Below, piece after piece: positions 41,453 to 53,859 of a stretch of DNA of 64,000 bases. This DNA is from Circinella minor (lineage: Eukaryota; Mucoromycota; Mucoromycetes; Mucorales; Lichtheimiaceae). The notes under the pieces are model-generated. The model searched no databases, was not told the DNA's origin, and saw only the letters and a program-made list of their open reading frames with translations. The first letter of the stretch is position 1; every line of letters starts with the position of its first letter. The stretch is from the NCBI GenBank assembly GCA_016758965.1, contig JAEPRB010000026.1, positions 1 to 64,000 on the forward strand, given 5' to 3'. Position numbers and translations under genes: made by a program.

Positions 41453-42999
41453 AACTCCACATATTCCACTGTCTTTTGCTAAGCAGGTTAAAAAAAAAAA
41501 AAAGAAAGAGTCGCACTACTCAATGAGTTTACTCGAACATATTTTTTGACTCATATAAAAAAAGATTGGCTATTATAAGAATAACATATAACGTGGTTCT
41601 CACATGTTTTTCAATACTGTATTCTTTCTCTTTTATTTTTCTCTATATTATATAATTTATAAGATGATGATGCAATATGAATTAGAAACGAAAACCTGGA
41701 ATCATCTTCTTTAAATATAACCGGGGGACGGACTTCCGGTTAAATTTCACTCATAAAATGTCCGTGCAGAAAGACACAAAACGTTTAGCCTAACACATGT
41801 AATCAAAGTTTCTTCTTTCTTTTGTCTTTTTGTGCTCCCATTACGTCGTGCCTTATTGTACTACCATACCATTAGTTTTCAACTTCTTCATCATTGGTCC
41901 GGAGAAGAATATCCGGTGTTGCACTGCGTAACTAAAAGTGGGGTCAATGATCGTCGTCGAAGCTCATGGATTATTTCAATTTTTATCACATGTATACACC
42001 TCTTTAACTTATACGTCAACCTTCATCATATTAAGAAACTATATGTAAAATATCAATACAAAGCAATTGAAACCAAAAAACCTGGGGTAAAAAGGAACGA
42101 TCTACATTGTTAAATTAACTCAAAAGAAACGAAATTTCTAAGATAAACATTTTTCCTAGCCCGAAAATTACCGGTTCATGGTCCCCCAAGTTTGGAAACA
42201 CAGATTTTTATTTTATTTTATTTTCGTTACTTATTATTGATTGAGATAAGAACGCGTTCACAATTTATGTAAAAAAACTGGTTCACCCGGATGAGTTAGT
42301 AATAACAACAATAACAATGGCTTCTAATACTCTATTAGTCCAATTGATATGGTCACAAGGAACAATTACAGAGATTATTTCTCTTTGGATTTCCGTATAA
42401 TAAGAGTCATACGGAAAGTGATTATCGGAATCGAACAATGTTAAATAAGGAGAACATAAAGGAATAAAAAAAATTTTTATAAAAACATTTTTCAGCAAGT
42501 AAAACCTACGACTATTTAGATCCATTCTTCAAGTTAAGACCTCAAGAATTAGAATGAGGTTAGGAATTTATCTAAAGTAAAACCATTAACTTGCTATTCA
42601 ACTAAGAATTTTTCTATTATATATAAAAATTCCCTTTGATTCTTTATTATAAAGAAGCAACAGCTCTCTCTTTTCTTTTCAACCCTTTCTCCGCAACATC
42701 AACCGACTAATTTTTTTTTTCTACAAAGTCAGCAAAGTAATACCTTTTATCTTACATCCCATTTCTACATATTTTTTTTCTCTTTTCTTTCTCTTCTTCT
42801 TCTCTTCAGGTCTTCCTTTTCTTCTTTAAACCCACCCCTCTCTTCCAACAAAAAAAAAAAACTTTTTTGAAAAAAGAAAAGACGCGTTTATTTTTTATTC
42901 GCTTTTCTTTTTCATTTTTATAAAAAAAAAACAACCTCCCCACTCTTTGTTAACTTTTTAATTTTTACTTTTAATTTTTTTTTTTTTTTGGTGGCTTCT
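41453..42999. other. Intergenic region, possible weak relics
   Basis: The right end is pyrimidine-rich leader of the gene at 43000. Minus-strand 42465-42283 has codon-like composition (YYTEIQREIISVIVPCDHIN) but no start or junction I can support. Nothing else stands out. Confidence 0.45.
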
Positions 43000-45643
43000 A
43001 TGGACGGCAATAATCGTACTACCTCTAGTGATAATTCGGTGTCACCATCAACGCAAACAAGTTCCTTAGCAGCTGCCATTGTTGCTGCAACACTTGCTGC
43101 AACTTCTTCACAAAACAAACAACATTTGCAGTTTTGTGTAAACGACCTTTTACATTCTTCAGATAAAGCTGAATCTTTACTGGAATCGTTAACAACTGAA
43201 CAATTGAATATCATTGAAAAGACATTAAATAAAATCCGAGAGAAAAAGGCACCAGGTAAATCTAGTTTCTGATTCTTCTTTTTTTTTTGGGGGGGGTTCT
43301 ACACCGTTAGATACTCTGAAATATTTTTCTAATATGTATTTTCTTATATATTTAGTAACTCCACCGCAACCGCAACCACAAGAAGAATGGAATAATGCAG
43401 CATCACAAGTAGCTAAAGTATTAGCAGATGCAATATCAGCTGTGGAAACAGATACCACAATTACTGTTAGTAATAATTCAAATAGTGATAAACTTCAAGG
43501 AAAAGGAACGGAAGCGTCGTCACAATTACCACCATCATCATCATCATCATCATCATCACCATCACTGCCACTGTCAAAAACAACAACCACATCTAATAAT
43601 GAAAATAATGCGAATGGAACTGTTTCACATCATGAACCTGTAACGGAAAATCGCGATGGAGTAGAATGGGTCAGCTTTGTGTATTCACATCATCGGATCC
43701 TACGACGATATTGTATTCGAACAGATTTGGACAAGGTTGATATCAGTCAACTCGACGAAAAGTTCAAGCGCGATAATTGCGTGAGTAATGCTGCGTTATA
43801 CAAATCCTCGTTGTGCGAGCGGATAGAATCAGGGAGTGCGTTTTGATAAACGTCTTTTTTTTCTCTTTTATTGTTTTTATATAAGCTCAAAATAATAATA
43901 ATAATTACAAATTGTTATTATTTTGGATTATATATTTTTATTATTGGGGAGGAATGAGATACTTTTTTGGGGAGCGGGATTAGAGGATTTGATATATATA
44001 AGTATACACATACAATTTTTTTGTTAAAGAAAAGTATCACTAATTCAAAAAAAAAATCTTTTTTTTTTTTTTGGAAATTTCAGGTGTATCCACGTGCCAA
44101 CCTTCCGCGTGAAACGTATCGCGGTAATCGATGGGCGTACGAAACTGAATGCAATGTATTGGGATGGAAACTTGCAAGTTTGAATGCAAATGAAATAGCT
44201 GGTAAACGAGGTTTGATCCAACGTGCTGTTGATTCTTACCGGAATCGTTACCCTAGTATGAGGTCAAGACGCGTAGCACGACAGGAAAAGCTATTGAATG
44301 GCACACTCCGAAAACGTAAACATCGTGAATCTGAGAATGATCATGAAGAACCTGCTGACAAGATGCTTAAGTCAACGTCGTCAAATAGTAATAATAACAA
44401 CAACGTGGAGCGATATTTACCAAAAACAATTTCAATTGATGATGGACCTCAAGGTAACAAGTGTCGGATACGAATCAATATTGAGACTGTACCTCTGGAT
44501 GTCATTGATGTACCATTTCGTAGAAGCAATTGTGTATTTCCACGCGCTATTAACATTACATCAACAACGCCTTCAGTATCACAACGCCAACTGGATGAGG
44601 CAAAATGTAATGAACTGGGATGGAAATTGGTATGCGGTGATTTTTTATTTATTTATATAATATGTGCTGTGTAGGGTTTATGTTTGTCTGACAATGTATT
44701 CATATTTATGTTATGCTTCTCCTTTTAGGCATGGTTGAACCCACGGCAACTTGCCAATCGCAAGAGTTTGTTGCAGCGTGTGCTCGATATTTATCGAATT
44801 AAGTTTGCACCCCACCTCAGACCTCGAAAATATGCCTCTCGTATGCCCCCTGCGCCCTTTGCGCCACCGCCACGGTCAGAACAACCACTCAAGCTTACGG
44901 CTGAAACCCTTGCTGCTCAACAACAGCAGCTGGCTGCTCAAGAAAAGCGGCAACAGCGTCGTAAAGAAGAAGATGATGAATCCATTTATAGTGGAACGAC
45001 CGTGTCACTAGATTTTCGCGATTGTTTCTCTCCACCTCCCGAAGTCGCGGATGATCCTACATTCTTTAAGGATATTCCAACATCACCATTACCTAGCCAA
45101 CAACAACCACCACCACCTCAACCACCACAACAATCATCATCATCTTCTACCGTACTGCTTTCTGATTATGCAATTGATGGTTTAATGTTACCTGCTTCAA
45201 GAGGAGATTTGATGTTATGTCAAGGAAACGATAGTCAAGATGTAGTGGCCGCCGCGGCTGCAGCTGCTGCTGCAGCTGCTGCATCAGCTCAACAAGAATA
45301 TTGTGCAGACGATATGAGTTGTCATTTAAGTGTGGAAACAAGTAGTAGTGGTACAATTAGTAGCAACCCATCAAACCATAGTTCACCTCGTCACCAACCT
45401 ACAATGATCGGCATCGTTGATAATGATCTCTATAACGCCACAGAATTTTTAATGGATGGCATGTCATTATTTGGTCAACAAGAATCAGGAAATGATGAAT
45501 TACTCAAACGATATATAGACGAACACGATATTTTTAGCCCATGCGATCCTCATAGTCTTGGTACTGGTAGCATGTCAATGGATGATGATATTGTATTAGG
45601 CTATGACTTATCTACGAACTCTTTGTTAAATCAACTATTCTAA
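43000..45643 (+). CDS. Probable transcriptional regulator with duplicated DUF8032-like domain
   Basis: Predicted 713 aa from exons 43000-43255, 43356-43780, 44084-44629 and 44729-45643. A Ser/Gln-rich N-terminus leads to a conserved block: DGVEWVSFVYSHHRILRRY, then KFKRDNCVYPRANLPRETYR, GNRWAYETECNVLGWKLA and GLIQRAVDSYRNRYPSMRSR. This is the module I associate with fungal DUF8032 proteins. A second, more divergent copy follows: NCVFPRAI, EAKCNELGWKLAWLNPRQLA and SLLQRVLDIYRIKF. An intron interrupts each copy, but at different points: before VYP in the first, and after GWKL in the second. The C-terminal 270 residues are Q-, P-, S- and Ala-rich with acidic patches, resembling an activation region. 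A basic RKRKHRES stretch could be a nuclear signal. DNA-binding regulator is an inference; nothing in the sequence shows a target. Start is the ATG after a long pyrimidine-rich leader. Confidence 0.82.
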
Positions 45644-46000
45644 ATCAAATTTTTACTCTCTTTATTATTATTATATATATATATATGCTCTTTTTCTTTT
45701 CTTTTTTTTTATAATACCTTTTTTTTTTGTAAAACAAAACACACCTACAAACATACATTAACACATATTACACATAACCTCCTTAAAACTTTCATTTTGT
45801 CAATCATTTCATTTTATTTTTATTTTTTACATTCATAATTTTTACCCCAGCTCTTCTTCCTTATTAACAGCAAATCCGTGATCCCGCGTCAATAATTTTT
45901 TTTTCATGTTTTTTGTATATGTATAATAATAACAACAACTCCACAAAAACAAAAAACAAAAAAAGAATACAATTTAAACCACCCATTCGGTTTGAATACT
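45644..46000. other. Short 3' intergenic spacer
   Basis: AT-rich spacer between the 3' ends of the DUF8032-like gene and the GH47 fragment. An (AT)n run lies near 45673-45686. No gene seen. Confidence 0.5.
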
Positions 46001-46634
<634 letters not shown>

Positions 46635-46637
<3 letters not shown>

Positions 46638-46901
46638 CATCTGCAGCGGTGCTGTTAAAACCGCTGTTATGCTAAATTTAACAGCTTCTTTAATTGACAC
46701 TCAGCTCCTGCAGCGGTAGCTGTTACAATGCTGTTAAGTTTAACAGTTGTTAATTTTCACAACTGCTTTGACTTCAAAAAAAAAATTGTTGTAAAATTTT
46801 CTTTCCCAATCAGTATCACCAATTTAACTGTTAGAAAATGTTACACGGACTGTTAATTATGCTAATTCAAAAGTTTGTAACAACCACCGCTGCGGATGGT
46901 C
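46635..46901. mobile_element. MITE-like inverted-repeat element
   Basis: About 267 bp with imperfect terminal inverted repeats: the left end reads GTCCATCTGCAGCGGTG and the reverse complement of the right end reads GACCATCCGCAGCGGTG. Similarity continues for several more bases. A third partial copy of the GCAGCGG motif occurs internally (about 46709). There is no coding sequence. I could not identify a target-site duplication. Its left boundary coincides with the point where the GH47 reading frame stops. Confidence 0.65.
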
Positions 46902-46906
46902 TAATC

Positions 46907-47320
46907 CATTGGAACATGGTAATTTGACTCGCAACGCACTGTAAGGAATTGACCATATGACTGTTTGCACAGTCAAATTGGTCATTCAATAAAGAAAACA
47001 ATAAGCTTCACACTATTTTCCAATCTGCTACAAGAAAGAATCTTAAACAACTCGCGCTAATAGCTTGCAGCAATAAGATTGCTGTAAATCAGTATACAAA
47101 CACCTTTCTATGTCAGGGGAAAGAGGAGAGTGTAGGGAAGCATTGACTATTAGAAAAGGATCGACCACTACTATTGGCCATAACTAAATGGATCAGTTAC
47201 AAAAGCTATTTGACTCAAAAGCTACGTATACTTGACTCAATTCACAAGAGATTTAATAGTTTATTACTTAATGGTGAGACAACAATGTTTAAAAATAAGA
47301 ACAATCCTTTATATGAATAA
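46907..47320 (+). pseudogene. Decayed open frame with three TGA stops
   Basis: One plus-strand frame of 138 codons runs from the right edge of the MITE-like element to TAA 47318-47320. It has natural-looking composition, for example NKLHTIFQSATRKNLKQLAL, KDRPLLLAITKWISYKSYLT and KLRILDSIHKRFNSLLL. It is interrupted only by TGA codons: near 46922, near 46955 and at 47144-47146. A CGA-to-TGA change could explain each. The protein is basic and hydrophobic-patterned and I do not recognise it. Its position suggests a fragment of an old mobile element. Confidence 0.45.
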
Positions 47321-48253
47321 ATTATATTGTCCATTGTTATTGAAACTTTATTTTTCAAGATTTTTACGTTGAAGCGTAACAGTGTGAGCAGGTGATTATC
47401 TTAAAATTATGTGAAACTCATAGTGAAGCAAACAAAGTTGGATGTCTACTCTTTTGTATTGTGACCCTTACATAAACAACTTTTCTTATTTTCTATTTTT
47501 ATACGAATATTTATTCATATAAGAGTATTATCATTACTATTAGTTTTTATCACAAATCAACCGATTGCACAACAACTTAATATAAATATTCCTTAAATAA
47601 TAATTAAATAAATCACATGTAATAGCTGCGTAACATTAAAAAGTTACTGCAGAACAATTGTAAAGATATATAAATCCCAATTTTTTTAAAATTGAGTAAA
47701 AGTCATCAATCTAAAGATAGATAAATCTTTTAAATTAAAAATTATTTTCTATTGCTCACTCAACACCGTATATTGGGTTGTTTTATACATTTATGTGTTG
47801 ACTACTTATTACGTAAATGTAGTATTTGATTTAATAACAACTGAATTTACATTATAAAGACTCAGTAGGTAGAATTACTTGTTGGGAATTTCCTCACTGT
47901 ATTTTATTCCAGGGCTAATACTAAATGTGATTTATACTACCATATTATTTTTATTGTGTATGTGCAAATCAAATTACTGAAGTCGCCGTTTGTAAAAGAT
48001 CTAAATTATAAACATGAATATATACAATAATAATGTAAGGCTATACAGCAATAGTTATGTAGAAAGGATATATGATCGGCTCACTGTATATTTAAAAGAG
48101 CAATTTATACAACAGTATTTTGTGCTTGATAGACCTATTGGTAATAATAATATATAACTAAACTATTGAAAACAAAAAATAATGATGTAATCATAGGTTA
48201 TACAAACAAAAATATCAATGAGGTACAACAATAAAGAAGTTAAATGGGATTGC
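47321..48253. other. AT-rich intergenic region, no gene seen
   Basis: Low-complexity AT-rich DNA without a coding pattern I can support. It ends at the stop codon of the kelch-protein gene. Confidence 0.5.
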
Positions 48254-50877
48254 TTATAAATGCAGGTCTGGTTTAACTGGTGACAACTTTAAACGTTGAA
48301 CACTGTTGTTATCGATTGTAGTGGCGCCATCGGGTTTTCTCCCAGTTCTGTATGGAGGCAACCATAAAGCTAATGAATTGAATATATTATAAATATAGTG
48401 ATTTCAAAAATTATTAAAAATTGAACACGAATTGTAATATCTTTGGTCATCATTACATTTTTAATAGATGTTAATACATGAAGGAAAACATCATGCACGT
48501 ATCTACTATTTACCTTTAAGCGTGTTTGTTGTAAAATGATTTGGCGTACTGGTATTACTATATTCTATTGGTAGTTCGATAATATTTTTATCTTTATACG
48601 CATCATTTTTTATTATATCTTCTCGATTCAATTGTCGTTTTTTGCGCAATACGAAAAACACAATTAATCCAGCAATTATCGAGATCTATAAATGAATTGA
48701 TTTTAAACACATGGTATTTAATATTATGTTTGCTAGTATGTTCCAGGATCACCACTAGTTACAAGTGCGTCTAGTTCTTTGTTGATATATAAATAATGTA
48801 ACTAACTCACTGCAGCAACACAGCCGACTACAATCCCAGCAATTGCACCCACTGTCAGCGATTTATTATCATCATTTGGTGGACTGGCGATTTTTTGTTG
48901 GGCTTCGACTCCTGGGACAGATTCTATCCAAGTATAACTGGAAACATTTAAAACATGTAAATAATTGTTAACTTGTTGATATTCCGAGTCGTTGCATCCA
49001 AAAATGAAAAAAAGACTATCCCCAACAAGAACAGCTAATAACATCATAATATTTGGCAAATAAATTAAAGTCATTCATAATCAGAGTAATAAAACAAACA
49101 TTGGATAACAGGTTAGTTCAAATATGTAAAACGTTGTAAAATAACGTACCAGCATGTCCATATAGTGGTCCACCCTGGTCAACGCCCGGTATTGTATTTA
49201 GTGTGGTGTTGCTCCACGTCATGGTATCGAGATTTAGGATATAAAAATAGTCGCTTACCAAATTAATGGTACCTGTAATGTATTAAGAACAAAGAAAATA
49301 GTTATTACTAATTATGTTTTAGTGCTCAAGCGTGGTATATTTAGTTTATCTCTACCAAATCAAAATCTACCTGTGTCGACTCCTCCATAAATAATAAGTT
49401 CATTGGTATGAGGTTCTGTGAAATATTGATAAGTCTGTCAGTATCAAGGAACAAAAACCCAGCGTGCTATAGTCTATAATGTCTGCATACTACATGATAG
49501 TTGATAAAAATTAACAATATACATACTCAGAGTCAATGAATGGTCTATTCTTCCTGATGGAATAAGTCCTTTGGTGGATATATTATTCCATGTTTCAGTA
49601 TCGGTATCAAACGTCAAAATGTTGTTCATAGGAACATATTCATACCGATAATCATCATATGACACAGGTCCAGGCGGGGCAGTATACATTCCACCGACAT
49701 AGTAAATTGTTTTACCGTCGCTTCCTAACACCGATTTATGATGAAGTCGTATATCAATACTCAATCTTGATAAAGTGGCTTTTGGTGAGCGCCAGTAACG
49801 TGCCTGTTATTTGATTTTTCTTTTACGGTTTAATACTCAAAATATGTTTAATAATATGTAAAATATTTATAAGCTTACATCAAATCGTAGAATCCGAATG
49901 CTCTGGGGAAATATTTCGTCAACCGTTAGATTATCCCCCACAATCCTATACGTACAACATTATTATAATGGGATTAAAAGAAGAATGATAATATATCCTT
50001 AATAGTTATCAACAACCTTTTTATTATCAGTTTTGTGTTTTTATACTAAATACCTTCTTCCTCCACCAACATAAACAAGATCATTCTTAGCAACTGCAGT
50101 ATGTGAATCACTAAAATATTTATAATAAGCAGTAATAAGAATCAGAACATAGCATGCTGTTGTAATAACATTCATTATAGTCGTTTGTTATTAATGCGAT
50201 AACTGTCACTATCGCAATAATAAACAATAAATTTAACAAATAATAATGTTATCTTACTAAAAGTCACGAAGATCATTATCAGTCTCATTTTTCCATATAT
50301 TATTATTAGCATCATACAACACAGATAATTGCTGACCCTTGCTATGTCCACGGCCACCAGTCATTATAAAACTGTTACGGCTCGGTATTACTGCCATTGC
50401 AAAATAATAATTAGGACCTATGTTTATTTCAATTGGTGACCAATTATTGTTTAAAGTACTGACGTTACTAGGCTTAGACACGTCAAGAGAGTAAAAAAGA
50501 CCGGATTGGCTGATCGCTTCGTTTGCTTCATTACCAGAGTCAAATGAATCTGAGTCAGATGGGAGTCTACGAATAGCGCCACCATAACAATATATTTTCG
50601 TACCAAGAAAAACGCAATCTATATAATAACACGTTGTATATAAGCTGTTCATATTTGTAAAAAATATAAGTGGTAAATGTAATACGTAGCGGTTATCGTG
50701 ATGTGATTATGATAATTATTGATCCTTTACGGTTAAAATTAAATGTCTCAAATACTATAAATGTGTATACTTATTATTACATACCATGATGAGCTCTATC
50801 TGAAGGTTTTCAGCTTGAACAAAAAATAAAAAGGTATTTAATACTATAAAGAATAAGCTAGTTTTGCAGAAACCCAT
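48254..50877 (-). CDS. Kelch-repeat type I membrane protein
   Basis: Predicted 524 aa from ten exons: 50877-50771, 50644-50258, 50110-50054, 49945-49879, 49803-49527, 49415-49371, 49272-49150, 49034-48811, 48685-48514, 48369-48254. A cleavable signal peptide (FFIVLNTFLFFVQA, residues 9-22) leads into an extracellular beta-propeller with kelch blades (KIYCYGG, NSFIMTGGRG, DLVYVGGGRR, TIYYVGGMY, ELIIYGGVDT, SLFFIFGC). Each blade has the paired Gly and the following aromatic/Trp position (NIWKNE, ETWNNI, MTWSNT, YTWIES). One membrane helix (about residues 413-444) is followed by RKKR and an 80-residue tail. The ligand is unknown; related mucoromycete proteins are only annotated as kelch or galactose-oxidase-like. 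The first splice junction uses a weak GTATAC donor, chosen because it restores phase; all others are clean. Confidence 0.85.
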
Positions 50878-52500
50878 TTTTATATGGGCGACATAAGAGG
50901 AGCAAAAGAGAAATGAAGAGAGAGAACCGTAAAAAGATATAAGAACCAGATATGTGTGAATACTCCGCTTCCTCATTTTCACTTACACAACATCACTTTT
51001 TCAGATTATCTTAATTGACTGGTTAAACAAGGTTGCTACTGTATTAACTTCTTGTATTCTACATTCTCGACACTAAGAATTACATATGAAAGTATTAAAC
51101 TTCCACTTGCTACTACTTTAACAAGAGTAATATTAGTATTTGATTATTTAGTAGAAAGCTGGCTTTAGCTATTCAGATTATATGTATGCATTATGTTGTA
51201 TTTTCTATTAGTCAATGGTTGTTAAGACTCATATTGTGTTTTTAACAGGTTACTATTTTGATACCAAAATTGATAATCTTGGCTTATATTTGTTACACAT
51301 GGACAACAGCTATATAATCATAACTGTACCTCTATCATTAGGACATACTGAATGTCTCTTTTTCCAAGACTTTTTGCAAGTCAACAAACGGGTGCTTATT
51401 TTGCGCACGATTAAAACCTCAAACCTCGAGCCACCATGTTTTGTTTCACCGCCTGCGCTGCATAGCTCAAACATCACTACTACCTCTTTAAAGAAAGAAT
51501 CTCTAGAATCAGGGCTAGTTCCAAAAGTAAAATTTTACCCATTTTTTCAATTATGTAATTGGTCAAATAACTTCTTAATCTATTTATATTTTCTGGAACA
51601 ACAAACAAATGTACCACGTCAAACATTCTTATACCATGGGAAATTTTCGCAAGGTTCGCGAGGGCTAAGTGTAACAATTATCAGCAAAATGTTCTTTATT
51701 TGGAAATTTGTAAAATGTTGACTTAGGCTATAAACAAATATATAAAATTTTTTTCGAAAGCCGGTCTTTTTTTCTTCCATGCTGGCTTGGGAAAGGTCAT
51801 ACAATGTCAAACGAATCCTACTGTAATTCAGGAAGTTGCTTATCCCCGACGTCGCGTTATTGCTGAAGTGTTTGTTAGTTAGAAAATAAAATAAGTGACT
51901 ACTCATAAAAAGTAACACGTTTCAATCAGTTATTTTAGTGTACTTGATATAGAAATAATCCTCACTAAATCCTGATAAAATCAGGATTATTTTATCTGCC
52001 TACGAATTCTTCTATAAAAGGAAGAAATCGGGTATTTGTTCCTTTTATGTTAGCTGATTTTCAATATTTGCAAAAAAAAAACTGATGTTTGAGACACCCT
52101 AATATACGATACAAGTTTTAACTTGCGTATTTGTTGTCAATGCGTCGTGACGCAACTTTGTGCAGAATAATCAGACTAATAAGAAAACATGTACATGTCA
52201 GAAATGATACCTATAACAATATTTTATAAAGTATTAAATCACCACTTTCTTTACTTTCTGTGAATAAAACTTTTTGCTTGAATCCATAGTATCATTGAAA
52301 AATGAATATTATTTACCGCTGTACATATCATCCCTTCAATTGAAAGCGCAGCATGAGATAAGCAATTTAGAAAAAAAAACGAAAAATTCTTATTTATTTC
52401 ACAAATGGTATAGAAAAGGTTGCATAATGCGCCATAGTTATTATTAACGCGATACTGGAAACGGATAAGACAAAAAAAAATACAAAAAAGAAGTAATGAT
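50878..52500. other. Intergenic region with an unassigned open frame
   Basis: A plus-strand frame at 51215-51721 (168 aa from ATG) is longer than expected by chance but shows no domain, and overlapping minus-strand frames (51918-51480) are open too. Codon-like patches switch frame, for instance plus-strand VIQCQTNPTVIQEVAYPRRR near 51800-51860. I read this as decayed coding sequence of unknown origin and do not call a gene. Confidence 0.35.
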
Positions 52501-53859
52501 CTAGTTTCTGGAACATCCAGTCTTCTTGGTCAACTCAGCTGGACAAGTAACTTCTTTGAAACTGACAGAAGGGTTGTTAGCGTTCTTGAACCAGTTGAAT
52601 CGCCATTTACAACCATCTTGAAGTTCTTTGGGAAGATCTGAGCAGCCAGAAACATCGGTAAGGCCACCGTAACGTTCACCCCAGCCACTGGATGGAGCGT
52701 TCCACTAATAATTGAAATAAGGAAAAAATGTCTTTTAGCATCATGAACGATATATAAATTCCACTCAGCTTAAAATAAACGAGAAGTAATACAATACCTG
52801 CGATTCACAACCATTGAAAATACCAACACCTCCACCAGGAATTTGAATGTCAAAGTGGTTACTACCGAGATCACCACCGGTGTTAGTGACTTGAACGACC
52901 ATTTTCTTGCCTTCAATACCAGCAGAAGAGAAGGTAAGTTCGTAACAACCACAACACCAACCAGCTTCATCTTTACCAGCAATAGAAGCAGCAGCGAAAC
53001 CATAAGACAAATCATCACTGACAGCCCAAGGTTGATTATCGTTACACATGTATGCATTACCACCATTGCATCCGCTCTAATTTTTTTTAGAAAAATAAAT
53101 AAATATTGTCAATGAGTAAATCAAAGAGAAAAAAGGACGTAAGCGATGGGGAATGGGGAATAGAGCGCTGCGATAGAATATGTCAAGTAATATTAGAATT
53201 ATATATATTATGTTTACCTGAGCGTTATTATCAGTTAGTCGGGTGACACCATCAGCTTTACAAGTGCCAACAGGAGCCGAGACGTCAGCCTTGTCAGGCC
53301 AGCTGCACGAGGCTTTGCAGCAATCCCAATAACGAGTAGTTTGGCCTTCACCGGAAGCACCACCTGATATAGCCTTATAGCCACTGCTGCTACTGCTGCT
53401 AGTTTCAGAAGCTGCAGAAGTAGTCGTAGAGGTTTCAGATTCTACTTCAGTAGTAGTAGTTGGCTTAGTAGATGCAGGGGTGGTGGGTTTTGAGGGTTCC
53501 TTACTTGTAGGTGTGGTGGGTTTCTCGGCAGAACCAGCTGTTTAGAAGTAATCAGAGGGATGGTTGTCAATATTATTATTATTATTGTTAGGAGACACAG
53601 AAGTTACACAGTAAATAACGCGTGTAATTGAATTAATAAATTAAAAATATATATTTAATTTACCTGGCAAACATTGTGAATAATATTCATTGCCATCTTG
53701 GGGAGTACATTTTGATCCTTCAACGCAACAAGTGGTACCTTTCCAACCTTTACCACCACATTGACTGTAAAGTGCACCACATTCATCCGAACCACTGTTT
53801 GCAGGAGCAGCGCTAACCAGAGCGACAGCTGCTAAAAGTCCAAGGAAAGTTGTCTTCAT
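52501..53859 (-). CDS. Secreted endoglucanase: CBM1 plus glycoside hydrolase family 45
   Basis: Predicted 332 aa from exons 53859-53664, 53537-53218, 53076-52798 and 52704-52501. Order of parts: signal peptide ([20 protein letters not shown]), a fungal cellulose-binding CBM1 at about residues 26-64 ([19 protein letters not shown]), a Ser/Thr/Pro-rich linker to about 125, then a GH45 catalytic domain. The two catalytic aspartates are visible: D137 in [14 protein letters not shown] and D248 in [13 protein letters not shown]. The GWCCGCYEL and GGCNG-type cysteines of the barrel are all present. The enzyme hydrolyses internal beta-1,4 bonds of cellulose after inversion and acts outside the cell. 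The CBM1-at-N-terminus arrangement is that of Rhizopus/Mucor RCE-type enzymes. The first intron lies at the CBM-linker border, consistent with the CBM being a separable module. A decayed relative lies about 2 kb upstream. Confidence 0.96.

Noticed and set aside
42988..43214. Minus-strand 98-aa frame opposite the first DUF8032-gene exon
   Set aside because: Antisense shadow of a Ser/Thr/Ala-rich exon; no supporting motif.
51380..51440. tRNA-like stretch with a stem-like GTGC/GCAC pair
   Set aside because: No complete cloverleaf, no proper A and B boxes and no acceptor stem could be formed. I found no convincing tRNA anywhere in the window.
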